In this document: positions 18,964 through 26,787 of the stretch, in pieces
Position numbering within the stretch: position 1 is the stretch's first letter
Layout of the letters: each line of letters begins with the position of its first letter
NCBI GenBank assembly: GCA_949841365.1
Contig: CATKZI010000006.1
Span: 62,001-126,000, forward strand
Source: an uncultured Candidatus Melainabacteria bacterium
Lineage (GTDB): Bacteria > Cyanobacteriota > Vampirovibrionia > Gastranaerophilales > Gastranaerophilaceae
Direction: 5' to 3'
Length of the DNA: 64,000 nucleotides
The notes under the pieces: model-generated
Databases searched by the model: none
Told to the model about the DNA's origin: nothing
Seen by the model: only the letters and a program-made list of their open reading frames with translations
Program-made: the position numbers and the translations under genes

Positions 18964-19565
18964 CGTACCTTGTTTTCCTCGCCTTTAATAAGTCTTTGAA
19001 TATTTGAACGGTGAAGCCAGATAATATACAAAGCACCCAGTGCGCAGTACGCAATGTATGCAACAGGAGCTTTAAATGCCCACATTAAAAACGGCGAAAT
19101 TGCAAGTGCTACAATTGAGCCGACAGAAACGTATCTTGTAAAGAAAGTTACCACTGACCAGATAAGTGCGATAATCAAACCAACCTGCCAGTTTAAAGCT
19201 AAGATAGTTCCGACACCTGATGCAACAGATTTTCCGCCGGTAAATTTAAGGAATATTGATTTACTGTGTCCTAAAATTACCGCAACCGCCGCCAATACAG
19301 GAAGCAAACCGACACCTGTAAAAGTTTTTGCAAACATTGCTGCCAAAACAACAGGAAGTGCACCTTTGAAAGCATCCAACAATAATGTTATAAAGAACCA
19401 TTTTTTGCCCATAACACGTTTAACATTTGTCGCACCTGTAGAGCCTGAACCAATAGTTCTTATATCCTGCCCTGTGAATGCTTTTACAATAATGTATCCT
19501 GTAGGGATTGAGCCGATAATATATGCGCTTAATACAACGGCAAACAGTTCAAAAATCTTTTCCAT
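18960..19565 (-). CDS. plsY: Acyl-phosphate:glycerol-3-phosphate acyltransferase
   Basis: Integral membrane enzyme that puts the first acyl chain on glycerol 3-phosphate from acyl-phosphate in phospholipid synthesis. 201 residues, about five membrane helices. The three PlsY motifs are present: GSIPTGYI with GSGSTGATNVKRVMGKK, then GHSKSIFLKFTGGKSVASGVGT, and a later YVSVGSI. SD GGAGAGAG lies upstream. It converges with the 811-residue gene, overlapping by 4 nt. PlsX is not in the window. Confidence 0.96.
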   Translation of the reverse strand: MEKIFELFAVVLSAYIIGSIPTGYIIVKAFTGQDIRTIGSGSTGATNVKRVMGKKWFFITLLLDAFKGALPVVLAAMFAKTFTGVGLLPVLAAVAVILGHSKSIFLKFTGGKSVASGVGTILALNWQVGLIIALIWSVVTFFTRYVSVGSIVALAISPFLMWAFKAPVAYIAYCALGALYIIWLHRSNIQRLIKGEENKVR

Positions 19566-19604
19566 TTCTCTCTCCTTTTTATGGAAAGAATTATAACAGA
19601 CATA

Positions 19605-19632
19605 TTGTAATAATTCAATAATCTATTATAAT
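19605..19632 (+). promoter_or_regulatory. Promoter of a leaderless transcript
   Basis: TTGTAA and TATAAT with a 16-base spacer; the -10 ends seven bases before the ATG at 19640, and no SD can fit. Confidence 0.65.
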
Positions 19633-19639
19633 AATAGTA

Positions 19640-20425
19640 ATGAAAAAGATATTATCAGTTTTGCTAATCTTGAATATACTATGTGCTCCGGTTCTTGCCG
19701 AATACGACTTTTCGGATGAGGCGCAGGCTGAATTTGACAGAAATAATAAAATTCAGATAAAAGATAATTTTTCAAAAGCAAAACAGAAAAAAGAACAGGT
19801 TGAAGAACGGACCAACTATGAGCCGTCACCGCTTTTATACGAACCGACACCTCATCAAAGGCCGCTTCTTTATGGTTCTATAGTCACTGTACCTGCAGGT
19901 ACAAGTTTCAGCGTAACTTTTGATTCGGGGATAAGTTCGGGAAGTTTGGAAAAAGACGACAGATTAACTGTGCGCCTAACCAATGATTTTATTTATAACG
20001 GAAAATTAATCGCACCTGCAGGAAGCCTTGTTTACGGTTCGGCATCAGATGCAAAAAATGCAGGATATGCCTACGGCAATGCTGAAATTGAATTAAATTT
20101 TAATGAGATTTTAACTCCTGACGGTAATATGCTAAAAATATCTACTGAAAATATTTATATGAAAACCAAAAGCGAACGTGCAGTAAAAATGACACGTGAC
20201 GTTGTAATAGGTGCTTTGGGCAGTATGCTTATCGGTGCAGCATTCACGGCACTCGGCGGCGGAAACAGCGAGGATTGGGTTCGGAATATGGCAATTTACG
20301 GCGGAATGGGAGCTGCTGCAGGCGGTGTAAGAGGTGCAATGCAGCGCGGTCAGGAAGTAAATATCCCTGACGGTACGACAATTCAGGTAAAATTAACGCA
20401 TCCGTTGGATGTCGCGGGGTTTTAA
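19640..20425 (+). CDS. Secreted protein with TrbI/VirB10-like beta domain and glycine-rich helix
   Basis: 261 residues with signal peptide MKKILSVLLILNILCAPVLA. A charged, Pro-containing linker precedes a beta-rich domain (about 78-170: TVPAGTSFSVTFDSGISSG, LIAPAGSLVYGSAS) resembling the periplasmic domain of VirB10/TrbI conjugation proteins or FlgA-like folds. A Gly/Ala-rich hydrophobic stretch (about 190-235) follows, then a repeated barrel-like ending (VNIPDGTTIQVKLTHPL). It is probably an envelope protein. It is immediately upstream of the vWA operon but separated from it by a converging LuxR-type gene that overlaps its end by 33 nt. Assignment to a fold is tentative. Confidence 0.6.
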   Translation: MKKILSVLLILNILCAPVLAEYDFSDEAQAEFDRNNKIQIKDNFSKAKQKKEQVEERTNYEPSPLLYEPTPHQRPLLYGSIVTVPAGTSFSVTFDSGISSGSLEKDDRLTVRLTNDFIYNGKLIAPAGSLVYGSASDAKNAGYAYGNAEIELNFNEILTPDGNMLKISTENIYMKTKSERAVKMTRDVVIGALGSMLIGAAFTALGGGNSEDWVRNMAIYGGMGAAAGGVRGAMQRGQEVNIPDGTTIQVKLTHPLDVAGF

Positions 20426-20701
20426 GTTATACTTAGCTTGAACTCTATACATCATATCAAAAGTAAAAATTCCGTGTTGCAGAGCTTTTACAACTGCATA
20501 GGTTCTATCATCAACACAAAGTTTATCAAAAATATCTTTAATGTTCTTTTTGAACATTCCTTTTGAAACATTAATTATTTTTGCGCCATCGGAATTTGTG
20601 TATCCGAACGAGATAATTGATAAACATTCCGTCTCTCTTTCCGTTAATACACAATTTTCTGACAAAACATAATTTAACTTTATGCTTTTCGCTTCTGACA
20701 T
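20393..20701 (-). CDS. LuxR/GerE-type helix-turn-helix protein
   Basis: 102 residues. The segment LTERETECLSIISFGYTNSDGAKIINVSKGMFKKNIKDIF matches the GerE HTH (the LTERE start, recognition helix and VKTH-like position occupied by FKKNI). There is no receiver or ligand domain, so it is a stand-alone regulator like short GerE proteins. It has no SD; a TATTAT six bases before the ATG suggests a leaderless transcript. It lies back to back with the vWA operon and is a candidate regulator of it. Confidence 0.75.
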   Translation of the reverse strand: MSEAKSIKLNYVLSENCVLTERETECLSIISFGYTNSDGAKIINVSKGMFKKNIKDIFDKLCVDDRTYAVVKALQHGIFTFDMMYRVQAKYNLKPRDIQRMR

Positions 20702-20707
20702 GAGAAA

Positions 20708-20736
20708 ATAATATCAATGAAATAAAAGCAAGTCTA
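20708..20736 (-). promoter_or_regulatory. Promoter of the LuxR-type gene
   Basis: Reading the minus strand, TAGACT, 17 bases, TATTAT, then six bases to ATG. Confidence 0.5.
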
Positions 20737-20770
20737 TTAGCCAATCGGCTACTTTTTATAAATGTGAATT

Positions 20771-20799
20771 TTGCATTTTTCACAAAAATATGCTATATT
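20771..20799 (+). promoter_or_regulatory. Promoter of the vWA/FHA/TonB operon
   Basis: TTGCAT, 17 bases, TATATT, then six bases to the ATG at 20806. Leaderless arrangement; divergent from the LuxR-type gene 105 bases away. Confidence 0.65.
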
Positions 20800-20805
20800 A
20801 CTTCT

Positions 20806-21480
20806 ATGAAGTTAAATAAAAGATTAGTTACATTAGGTTTAATATTATTAGTATTATCGGTAGCTGTAAGGTTTGTTTGGGCGGGATTAAGACAAATTAA
20901 AGTTGATGATTTCCACCCTGCAGCAGTAATTTTTGTAGTGGACAGTTCAGCATCAAACCAAAAACGCCTGCCTGAGCAGAAAAAAGTTTTAAGACAGATT
21001 TGCAACTTGCTTGATCCTGAAGATCAGATAAAAATATTGAGAGTTTCAGAGGATGCTTACCTTATCTATGAAGGCACACCAATGAACGGAAGCGGGATTA
21101 CAAAATCAATGGACGCTTTTACTCAATACGATTCAAAGGATTACGGAACCGCATACGGTGTGGGGTTAAAAAAAGCTTTTTCTCACGCATTGACAATGAA
21201 AAAAGACGGATATGTTCCCGCAATCGTTGTTATCGGCGATTTGGAAAACGAAGGCGCTGTTGAAAAACAGATTAACTGGGAAACTCTGCCTTCTAATGTC
21301 CAAAACGTAAAAAAATATGCGCCCGATATTTCTATGATGTTTTTGGATGCGCATCCTGCGAAATTGGATTTGGCAAAAGAAAAACTTACACCTGTTCTTG
21401 GCGAAGCTCATTTAATAGTTTCTCCCGAACAGAATATCGATAAATCAATCAGAAGATTTCTTCATGCGTTAGGAAGGTAA
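20806..21480 (+). CDS. Membrane-anchored von Willebrand factor A domain protein
   Basis: 224 residues from ATG at 20806; an upstream GTG at 20764 lies before the -35 and is rejected. One membrane anchor (LVTLGLILLVLSVAVRFVW) is followed by a vWA domain beginning AVIFVVDSSASNQ with the metal-site D46-x-S48-x-S50. IVVIGDLENEG fits the later conserved strand and acidic loop. vWA domains bind partner proteins through a divalent metal. First gene of a tight operon (three bases to the next), so its partner is likely the polytopic FHA-like protein. Confidence 0.78.
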   Translation: MKLNKRLVTLGLILLVLSVAVRFVWAGLRQIKVDDFHPAAVIFVVDSSASNQKRLPEQKKVLRQICNLLDPEDQIKILRVSEDAYLIYEGTPMNGSGITKSMDAFTQYDSKDYGTAYGVGLKKAFSHALTMKKDGYVPAIVVIGDLENEGAVEKQINWETLPSNVQNVKKYAPDISMMFLDAHPAKLDLAKEKLTPVLGEAHLIVSPEQNIDKSIRRFLHALGR

Positions 21481-21483
21481 AAA

Positions 21484-23085
21484 ATGACGATTACAATTTC
21501 AACATCACAAGGCGAAAAAACTTTTAACAAAGATGTAATAAATATCGGTACAAACCCAAACTGTGACGTAGTTTTGAATTTGGGCTACGACATTTTGCTC
21601 ACCCTACAGTATGCTAACGGCAAATGCACTATTGTAAATAATTTTCAAAGCGACAAAGTACTTTTTAAAGGTCAGCCGATAAAAAAAGTTGAAGTAACAA
21701 ATGTTTGCAAACTTATGTTTGCCGAAACTGACGAGTTTGTAAGTTTAAAAGTTACTGCAAACGCACCTGCAGTTAAAACCATTACTTCAATAGGTAATGA
21801 GGATTTAACAGAAGAAGATATTAAAGGCTTATACGGCAAAGACGTTAATGCCGTTACAAAGGTTAAGCTCGAAAAACAGAAAGAGGATTTGGAAAGCGCA
21901 CGTGTTTCTATAACAAAACAGGTTGCGTTCCATATTAACGACTTGAAACAAAAGCTTTCAAACAACTCAAAAACAAGCATATTTTTACATATTGCGATGT
22001 TTTTCAGCTCAATGGTCTGCGCATTCGGAGTTTCAAATTACCTTATGGGATTGAATATCAAAGAATCCGCAAACTTCCTGCATTTGCCGACAAATATTAA
22101 AGTTTGGGCAATTTACACAATATTGATTTACGGAATTTGCTTATTGTTAAAACAGGGAGTTTACCTGTATCTCCAAAGCAATGTGCAGAAAGAAATGTCA
22201 CGCTCGGCAAAACTCGGGCAAAGCTTTATGCTTATTTTCTCATTGATTTTTGTGCTCGGAATTTATGTTGTAAACCTCGTTTATTATATGAATTTGAATG
22301 ACTTTATGACATTTGCAATATTTATTTCATTCTTTTTCTCAGGGATTATGGCTGTTCTTGCAATATCTTGCGGATATTTCAAATGCAACACAACAGAATG
22401 GACTATATTACTTGACAAATACGAGTACAGAGAAGATTTTGAAAGCGTTATAAAATCTTACAGACAATGGATTGAAAGATATATAAACAGTTTGAGCAAT
22501 TCAAAAATTCAGTATATTAAAGACAAAATGTTTAATTTGCAGTTAAAATCTGTCGGCGAAATGGTTGTCGGAATTTTAACAGCACCATTTTTGGCTTACG
22601 GTGTTTCAAACACTTTAGCAATGTGTTTCCCTGAAGCTGCTGGCTGGGTAAGAATTTCGGGATTAAGAATAAGCCCTGTATTTTTAACTCTTGCAACTTT
22701 CTTGATTATTTTTGCGTTCTTTTCATTTGTAAACGCATTTTTATGCACTAAAAAAATTCAAGGTTCGCAGGTAATCAAACAGGACGGATTTTCTGACTAT
22801 CAACACCACGGTGTAACAATTTACGGGCTTGAGGGTGTAAGACGTTTGGAAAGCGAAAGACGCCGTTCTCTGGCAATCGCTTGCGCAATTATATTTATTG
22901 AATTTGCAATGAACATTTCATATTTTATGACCGAAATCGGCGGTGATATGCAGGGAATGTTTTTAAGTTTAGTTGCGGCACTTGTTCCGACAGCACTTTT
23001 GATTGCCGAAACAATGATGTTAAGTCAGACAAAATTTGATATTTACGCGTGTGACGAACTGTTAGCAAAAGTAGATAAAGATTAA
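21484..23085 (+). CDS. Polytopic membrane protein with N-terminal FHA-like domain
   Basis: 533 residues. Residues 1-95 have the strand order of a forkhead-associated domain (KDVINIGTNPNCDVVLN, then VLFKGQPIKK), but the phosphothreonine-binding Arg of IGR is Thr and no SxxH is seen, so phosphopeptide binding is doubtful. A charged coiled coil (about 110-160) leads to about eight membrane segments, with a cytosolic loop between TM4 and TM5 (EYREDFESVIKSYRQWIERY). Tightly spaced between the vWA and TonB-like genes. No homologue with a known activity is recognised; it is probably the central membrane component of the operon's complex. Confidence 0.65.
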   Translation: MTITISTSQGEKTFNKDVINIGTNPNCDVVLNLGYDILLTLQYANGKCTIVNNFQSDKVLFKGQPIKKVEVTNVCKLMFAETDEFVSLKVTANAPAVKTITSIGNEDLTEEDIKGLYGKDVNAVTKVKLEKQKEDLESARVSITKQVAFHINDLKQKLSNNSKTSIFLHIAMFFSSMVCAFGVSNYLMGLNIKESANFLHLPTNIKVWAIYTILIYGICLLLKQGVYLYLQSNVQKEMSRSAKLGQSFMLIFSLIFVLGIYVVNLVYYMNLNDFMTFAIFISFFFSGIMAVLAISCGYFKCNTTEWTILLDKYEYREDFESVIKSYRQWIERYINSLSNSKIQYIKDKMFNLQLKSVGEMVVGILTAPFLAYGVSNTLAMCFPEAAGWVRISGLRISPVFLTLATFLIIFAFFSFVNAFLCTKKIQGSQVIKQDGFSDYQHHGVTIYGLEGVRRLESERRRSLAIACAIIFIEFAMNISYFMTEIGGDMQGMFLSLVAALVPTALLIAETMMLSQTKFDIYACDELLAKVDKD

Positions 23086-23087
23086 TT

Positions 23088-23906
23088 ATGGATTTTTTAA
23101 AAGTTGCGGTAGTAGTTTTATTTGTGGTTCTGACCATCTTGACTATAAAAATACATCCTGAAATACATCAGCCGATGTTAATTGAGGATGCGGATTTTCA
23201 ACTTGTCAGAATAAGCGACACCATCCAAAATACACCGGTTACTGTTGCGCAAACTCAACCTAAAATAGTTACACAGCCTGTATCGCAACCCGTTGAAGTA
23301 AAAGTTCGGGAAGTCGCTCCGCAACCTCAACCTGTTGAAACAAAACCAATCAAAATTAAATTCCCTAAAAAAGAAGTTCCCGTCGAAACTCAAACTCCGC
23401 AAGAGTCGCAGATGGAACTTTTACAGAAACTTTTGAATACTGATATTGAAGATACAAAGGCACTACAAGAAAACGCACAAAAACTTGCCCAAACAATACA
23501 AAAACCTCAGCAGGTTCAAAAGCCCGCATCTCAAAACCCTTATATGACAGAGCAGGAAGAACTTATCGCCTGGGGAAAATGGAGAAGTAACATTCATAAT
23601 CAAATTATGAAAGATTCTGACATCGGTTATGCTCCTTATGGTGTTGTTTTTACTTTTAACTTCCTTGTAGATAAATACGGAAATGTTTCTAACATAAAAG
23701 TTGAAGCTATACCCTCACAATATATGGATATAGCCCGCAACGGCGTTAAACCGGCAATTTCACGCTTACAGAAAAAAGCTATATTGAATTTCCCGAGAGG
23801 TACACGCCGAACTTCAACAGTTGTAAACGGTTCATTCGCTATTGGAGTTCAAAACGTATTCTCAACTCCTGACCAATTTAGAGATATTGAAAGGGTGGTA
23901 CATTAA
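23088..23906 (+). CDS. TonB-like energy-transduction protein
   Basis: 272 residues: an N-terminal membrane anchor (VAVVVLFVVLTILTI), a long Pro/Gln/Val-rich periplasmic spacer (about 60-165, PQPQPVETKP type), and a C-terminal TonB-type domain (about 170-255) with WRSNIHNQI, FNFLVDKYGNVSNIKVEAIPS. TonB proteins carry proton-motive energy from an ExbB/ExbD motor to outer-membrane receptors; no ExbB/D is seen here. The stop overlaps the next ATG by one base. Confidence 0.75.
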   Translation: MDFLKVAVVVLFVVLTILTIKIHPEIHQPMLIEDADFQLVRISDTIQNTPVTVAQTQPKIVTQPVSQPVEVKVREVAPQPQPVETKPIKIKFPKKEVPVETQTPQESQMELLQKLLNTDIEDTKALQENAQKLAQTIQKPQQVQKPASQNPYMTEQEELIAWGKWRSNIHNQIMKDSDIGYAPYGVVFTFNFLVDKYGNVSNIKVEAIPSQYMDIARNGVKPAISRLQKKAILNFPRGTRRTSTVVNGSFAIGVQNVFSTPDQFRDIERVVH

Positions 23907-24040
23907 TGAACAAAATTGTTATTATTTCACTCATTACAATTGCGGTATTAATCTGCGCAACAGCTGCAACACTTGTGTTAAAACCTCAGATGCACAAAAC
24001 AATCCAAATGGAACAAATAATCTTTAAGAGGGTAAAATAA
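23906..24040 (+). CDS. Micro-membrane protein A
   Basis: 44 residues in the TAATG overlap between its neighbours: a hydrophobic segment (VIISLITIAVLICATAATLVL) followed by a short basic tail ending FKRVK. Not recognised. The exact one-base overlaps on both sides show it is translated as part of the operon. The size and topology suit a small subunit or assembly factor of a membrane complex. Confidence 0.7.
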   Translation: MNKIVIISLITIAVLICATAATLVLKPQMHKTIQMEQIIFKRVK

Positions 24041-24204
24041 TGCTTAAAATTATTTTTATTACACTGTTTGCACTTCTTGAAATTCCGTTTTTTATCAAGT
24101 TTTTAAAAGCACACAGAGAATGCGAGCTTACCCGCGAAGTTGCAATTTTAATTATTATGGCAATTATTGCACTTATTATTTTCGGAATTTTTATGATAGG
24201 ATAA
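24040..24204 (+). CDS. Micro-membrane protein B
   Basis: 54 residues with two hydrophobic segments (IIFITLFALLEIPFFIKFL and AILIIMAIIALIIFGIFMI) joined by a short polar loop HRECELTRE. Not recognised. It starts within the previous stop codon (TAATG) and is followed four bases later by the zinc-ribbon gene. A hairpin membrane protein is predicted. Confidence 0.7.
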   Translation: MLKIIFITLFALLEIPFFIKFLKAHRECELTREVAILIIMAIIALIIFGIFMIG

Positions 24205-24208
24205 ACTT

Positions 24209-25006
24209 ATGTACAGATGTAAAGAATGTAATGCCGAATACAAAATAAAACCCGATTACTGCGACTGCGGTAATGATACTTTTGATTATATCGAAGAAAA
24301 ACAACCCATTACGCTTGAACAAAAAGCTGAAATTGTTTCAAGAATTTTCTTTGCATTATGTCTTCTTATTGCAATCGGTGTCTGGTTTATTCCAATGAGT
24401 AAAAAAACTCCCGAGCATAAACAGATAACAAAAACCAAACCGATTACAAATATTCCGAATATAAATAAAATTTGGAACGATACCCCGATATATCAACCGA
24501 AACCCGAACCAAGAACAGAACCTATAATACTGACTCCGACAGAGCCTGTTCAAAAAAAAAATCTAGTTCCGCCCAAGGTTATTACGCCTAAACAAGCTCC
24601 CGTTATAAAACCTGTTGAGCCAGTTAAACCTGCGCCTGTCGTAAAACCTGTTGTAAAAACCGAACCGATAATAAAATTAGAACCCGCTAAACCTGTTTAC
24701 AACCCAAACAGCCCCGCTATGATTGATTATAAAACCAAACTCAGAGCTAAACTGTTTTCAAAATTTGCAGTAGGAAGCATTCAAGGTTCTGGTTCTTGTT
24801 CAATAAGTTTTGCCGTAGATAAATCAGGCAAACTTATAAACCGCAAATTCATCAAAGAATCCGATAACAAAAGTCTAAACGATACAGTTTATTATATGCT
24901 TATGAGTGTACCTTATTTTACAGCCCCGCCTGCAGAGTACAACGGAAGTGCCATAAATATGACGTTCTCAATAAATAATGGCAACTATGCCATAACTATA
25001 AACTGA
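24209..25006 (+). CDS. Zinc-ribbon, single-TM, TonB-like protein
   Basis: 265 residues with an unusual order: an N-terminal cytosolic zinc ribbon (YRCKECNAEY, then DYCDCGNDTF; four Cys), a membrane helix (about 50-70, IFFALCLLIAIGVWFIP), a Pro/Lys-rich spacer (about 75-170, KPVEPVKPAPVVKPVV) and a C-terminal TonB-type domain (FAVDKSGKLINRKFIKES). It is a second TonB-like protein in one operon. The gene contains a ten-A run that stays in frame. The zinc ribbon could couple the protein to a cytosolic partner. Confidence 0.72.
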   Translation: MYRCKECNAEYKIKPDYCDCGNDTFDYIEEKQPITLEQKAEIVSRIFFALCLLIAIGVWFIPMSKKTPEHKQITKTKPITNIPNINKIWNDTPIYQPKPEPRTEPIILTPTEPVQKKNLVPPKVITPKQAPVIKPVEPVKPAPVVKPVVKTEPIIKLEPAKPVYNPNSPAMIDYKTKLRAKLFSKFAVGSIQGSGSCSISFAVDKSGKLINRKFIKESDNKSLNDTVYYMLMSVPYFTAPPAEYNGSAINMTFSINNGNYAITIN

Positions 25007-25020
25007 AGCGTGACGCTTCA
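25004..25020 (+). other. Hairpin at the end of the vWA/FHA/TonB operon
   Basis: TGAAGCG-TGA-CGCTTCA, a perfect 7-bp stem that includes the stop codon. No T run follows, so it is an mRNA 3' structure rather than a proven terminator. Confidence 0.5.
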
Positions 25021-25053
25021 CCCGCCACCTGAGTATTGGATAGATTTACAAAA

Positions 25054-25794
25054 TCATAGTGAAAAATTAAAATTCAAAATAATCGTCAACTCCTCATTAA
25101 AGAAGTTTTCAGGAAACGGTTTGAAAGGCGATGCTGACTTAATCGCTTCTCCCGCATTGTTATCAAGTTCTTTGATTTTTGACGATTTTAATATTCTGCA
25201 TTTTTTAACCGTTCCGTCTTTATTCAACGTCAAAGCCATTTGAACAAGCAAATCTTTCTGACCTTTTGCTAAAATATCAATATGTTTTCTCGGCGGAACT
25301 TTCCAGGCTTTTTTAACTTTTCCCTGCACTTCATTCACATAAGGCGCATAGTTAACATATTTGCCGTCAGGTGAAAATACAAAAGATTCCTTGTCTGATA
25401 CAAAAATCTGTACGGCATGAAGTTTGCCCGACGGGTAATCATAAATTATTCTGCATTTTTGAAGCTCAGGACGGCGGAAAGTAACATATTTAAGCTCATT
25501 TGTATCAGAATTATAAACCAGTTCCGCACCGTAATTTTTCACATATAAATAAGCATTGTTCTGTGTTCCGTCATTAGGAATAAGAGTGTAATCGTGATAA
25601 TATTTCGGATATTTATCCGTTCTCACATACGGTTTAATTCTGTTAAAAATTATAGCAAGAGTTTCATTCACTTTTTCATAACTTGATGTTTGAGCAGGAG
25701 TCAAAAACTGCGGTTCAACCTTAACATAAGAAGCCGCAAAAGCCTGCGAAACAGACATAAACACTATAAAACATAAAATTAAAAACTTTTTCAT
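25054..25794 (-). CDS. Secreted protein with TonB-like C-terminal domain
   Basis: 246 residues from ATG at 25794 (AGGG upstream), with signal peptide KKFLILCFIVFMSVSQAFA. The middle part (YLYVKNYGAELVYN, VTFRRPELQKCRIIYDYPSG) repeats beta strands resembling antitoxin-like or MORN-like sheets. The C-terminal 90 residues (VPPRKHIDILAKGQ, MALTLNKDGTVKKCRIL) resemble the TonB domain of its converging neighbours, without any membrane anchor. It lies 47 bases from the operon end; a soluble periplasmic partner is plausible. Confidence 0.62.
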   Translation of the reverse strand: MKKFLILCFIVFMSVSQAFAASYVKVEPQFLTPAQTSSYEKVNETLAIIFNRIKPYVRTDKYPKYYHDYTLIPNDGTQNNAYLYVKNYGAELVYNSDTNELKYVTFRRPELQKCRIIYDYPSGKLHAVQIFVSDKESFVFSPDGKYVNYAPYVNEVQGKVKKAWKVPPRKHIDILAKGQKDLLVQMALTLNKDGTVKKCRILKSSKIKELDNNAGEAIKSASPFKPFPENFFNEELTIILNFNFSL

Positions 25795-25944
25795 AATAAA
25801 CCCTAATAAAATATTAACATAAACATGAAGAAATGTAAAACTTCTGCCCAAAACCTTAAAGTTTTCTCCAAATCATGCCGATATAAAAAATATGATTGAC
25901 ATTTAAAAAAAAATTATTAAATTGAAATCAGAAAGGATGTATGT

Positions 25945-26250
25945 ATGCCGTCAATCAATTCTATATCACATATCCCGACATTCATGATGACATCAAATGA
26001 TGGGCCTTTAAAGCAGTCCACAATAGAGCGTCTGCTTGCACTGGGTATAGATCCGACGACAGTTACAACCGAAGCACAGGCACAGAACTTAATAGCGCAG
26101 GCGGAGGCTGCGAAGAACGAGAACAACAATCCTGAACAAGAAGAAGGAGGAAAGCAACAGGAGAAACATAAGGCTGAGCTAATACAACAAAATATTTATA
26201 ATACGATGGATATGATATCCACAAGCAACAAGTTAATTTTAGGGCTATAA
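25945..26250 (+). CDS. Small unrecognised acidic/Gln-rich protein
   Basis: 101 residues. Not recognised. The N-terminus (PSINSISHIPTFMM) resembles the start of an export or substrate tag but has no signal peptide. A helical segment (STIERLLALGIDPTTVTTEAQAQNLIAQAEAAK) is followed by an E/Q/N-rich linker and a short C-terminal helix. Its codons are more GC-rich than those of its neighbours. AAAGGATG precedes ATG, and a bidirectional terminator follows. Confidence 0.6.
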   Translation: MPSINSISHIPTFMMTSNDGPLKQSTIERLLALGIDPTTVTTEAQAQNLIAQAEAAKNENNNPEQEEGGKQQEKHKAELIQQNIYNTMDMISTSNKLILGL

Positions 26251-26262
26251 GCCAAAAAATAG

Positions 26263-26289
26263 AAAAGGCGGAATTTATTTCCGTCTTTT
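26263..26289. terminator. Bidirectional intrinsic terminator
   Basis: AAAAGGCGGAA pairs with TTCCGTCTTTT (one G-U) around a five-base loop, with T-rich sequence on one side and A-rich on the other. It serves the two converging genes. Confidence 0.8.
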
Positions 26290-26294
26290 AGTTT

Positions 26295-26510
26295 TTATTT
26301 TTGCTTTTCACGAATAACAAGCTCATAACCAAGAAAGTCAAGAATTTCCTGAACCGTTTCAAATCTTACGCGCTTTCTGCGAAATTGATTTGACAGACCA
26401 CTATCCTTTGGAACATCAAAACCATTCTCACGCAAAAGACTAGCTAACTTTCTCATTGAAAGTCCTCTTTTAAGCAAACAAATTCCAACTTCTTCCCTAA
26501 TATTCATCAT
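26295..26510 (-). CDS. Small helix-turn-helix-like regulator
   Basis: 71 residues from the double ATG at 26510. The sequence REEVGICLLKRGLSMRKLASLLRENGFDVPKDSGLSNQFRRKRVRFETVQEILDFLGYEL, read in parts, fits a compact Cro/XRE-type HTH (R-KLA-LL turn, SNQFRRKRVRFETV recognition and third helix). Its -10 lies six bases before the start with no SD. It is divergent from a small gene across a 16-bp perfect palindrome, the usual layout for an autoregulated repressor. Confidence 0.68.
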   Translation of the reverse strand: MMNIREEVGICLLKRGLSMRKLASLLRENGFDVPKDSGLSNQFRRKRVRFETVQEILDFLGYELVIREKQK

Positions 26511-26516
26511 ACAAAT

Positions 26517-26546
26517 ATTGTAATTTATGTTTATTAAGCTTGACAA
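26517..26546 (-). promoter_or_regulatory. Promoter of the small HTH gene
   Basis: On the minus strand TTGTCA, 18 bases, TACAAT, then six bases to ATG. The -35 overlaps the plus-strand TTGACA of the divergent promoter. Confidence 0.6.
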
Positions 26547-26568
26547 TTTTATAAATCAATGACATTAT
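26540..26568 (+). promoter_or_regulatory. Divergent promoter overlapping the palindrome
   Basis: TTGACA, 17 bases, CATTAT. The spacer and -10 lie inside the inverted repeat, so binding there would block it. Confidence 0.5.
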
Positions 26569-26588
26569 ATAGATGTCATTGATTTATA
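26550..26588. promoter_or_regulatory. 16-bp perfect palindrome, probable operator
   Basis: Arms TATAAATCAATGACAT (26550-26565) and its exact complement (26573-26588) flank TATATAG. It sits between the divergent HTH gene and small gene. Confidence 0.7.
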
Positions 26589-26607
26589 ATAGGAGTTATT
26601 GCTTAAC

Positions 26608-26784
26608 ATGAATATAGATGAAACTTCCGACGATATTATTTTGCCGGATACATATTGGGGAGAATTACAATATATTATAGCCTGCCTAAAAGATATCTTG
26701 CACAACAAATCTGAGCGCAAAATCCTTTTTACAAGACTTATAAGGCAAATTAAAATTCACCATAAATGGATGAAAGTTAAATAA
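26608..26784 (+). CDS. Small unrecognised protein paired with the HTH regulator
   Basis: 58 residues from ATG at 26608; a TTG at 26599 could add three residues, and AGGAG at 26591 lies between ideal spacings for both. The N-terminal third is acidic (NIDETSDDIILPD), followed by a helix (YWGELQYIIACLKDIL) and a basic C-terminus (LIRQIKIHHKWMKVK). Not recognised; the size and partner suggest a toxin-antitoxin-like or regulator/effector pair, without direct proof. Confidence 0.5.
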   Translation: MNIDETSDDIILPDTYWGELQYIIACLKDILHNKSERKILFTRLIRQIKIHHKWMKVK

Positions 26785-26787
26785 TCA

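Noticed and set aside
20764-20805. GTG at 20764 as the vWA start
   Set aside because: It lies upstream of the promoter -35, and the ATG at 20806 gives the expected membrane anchor.
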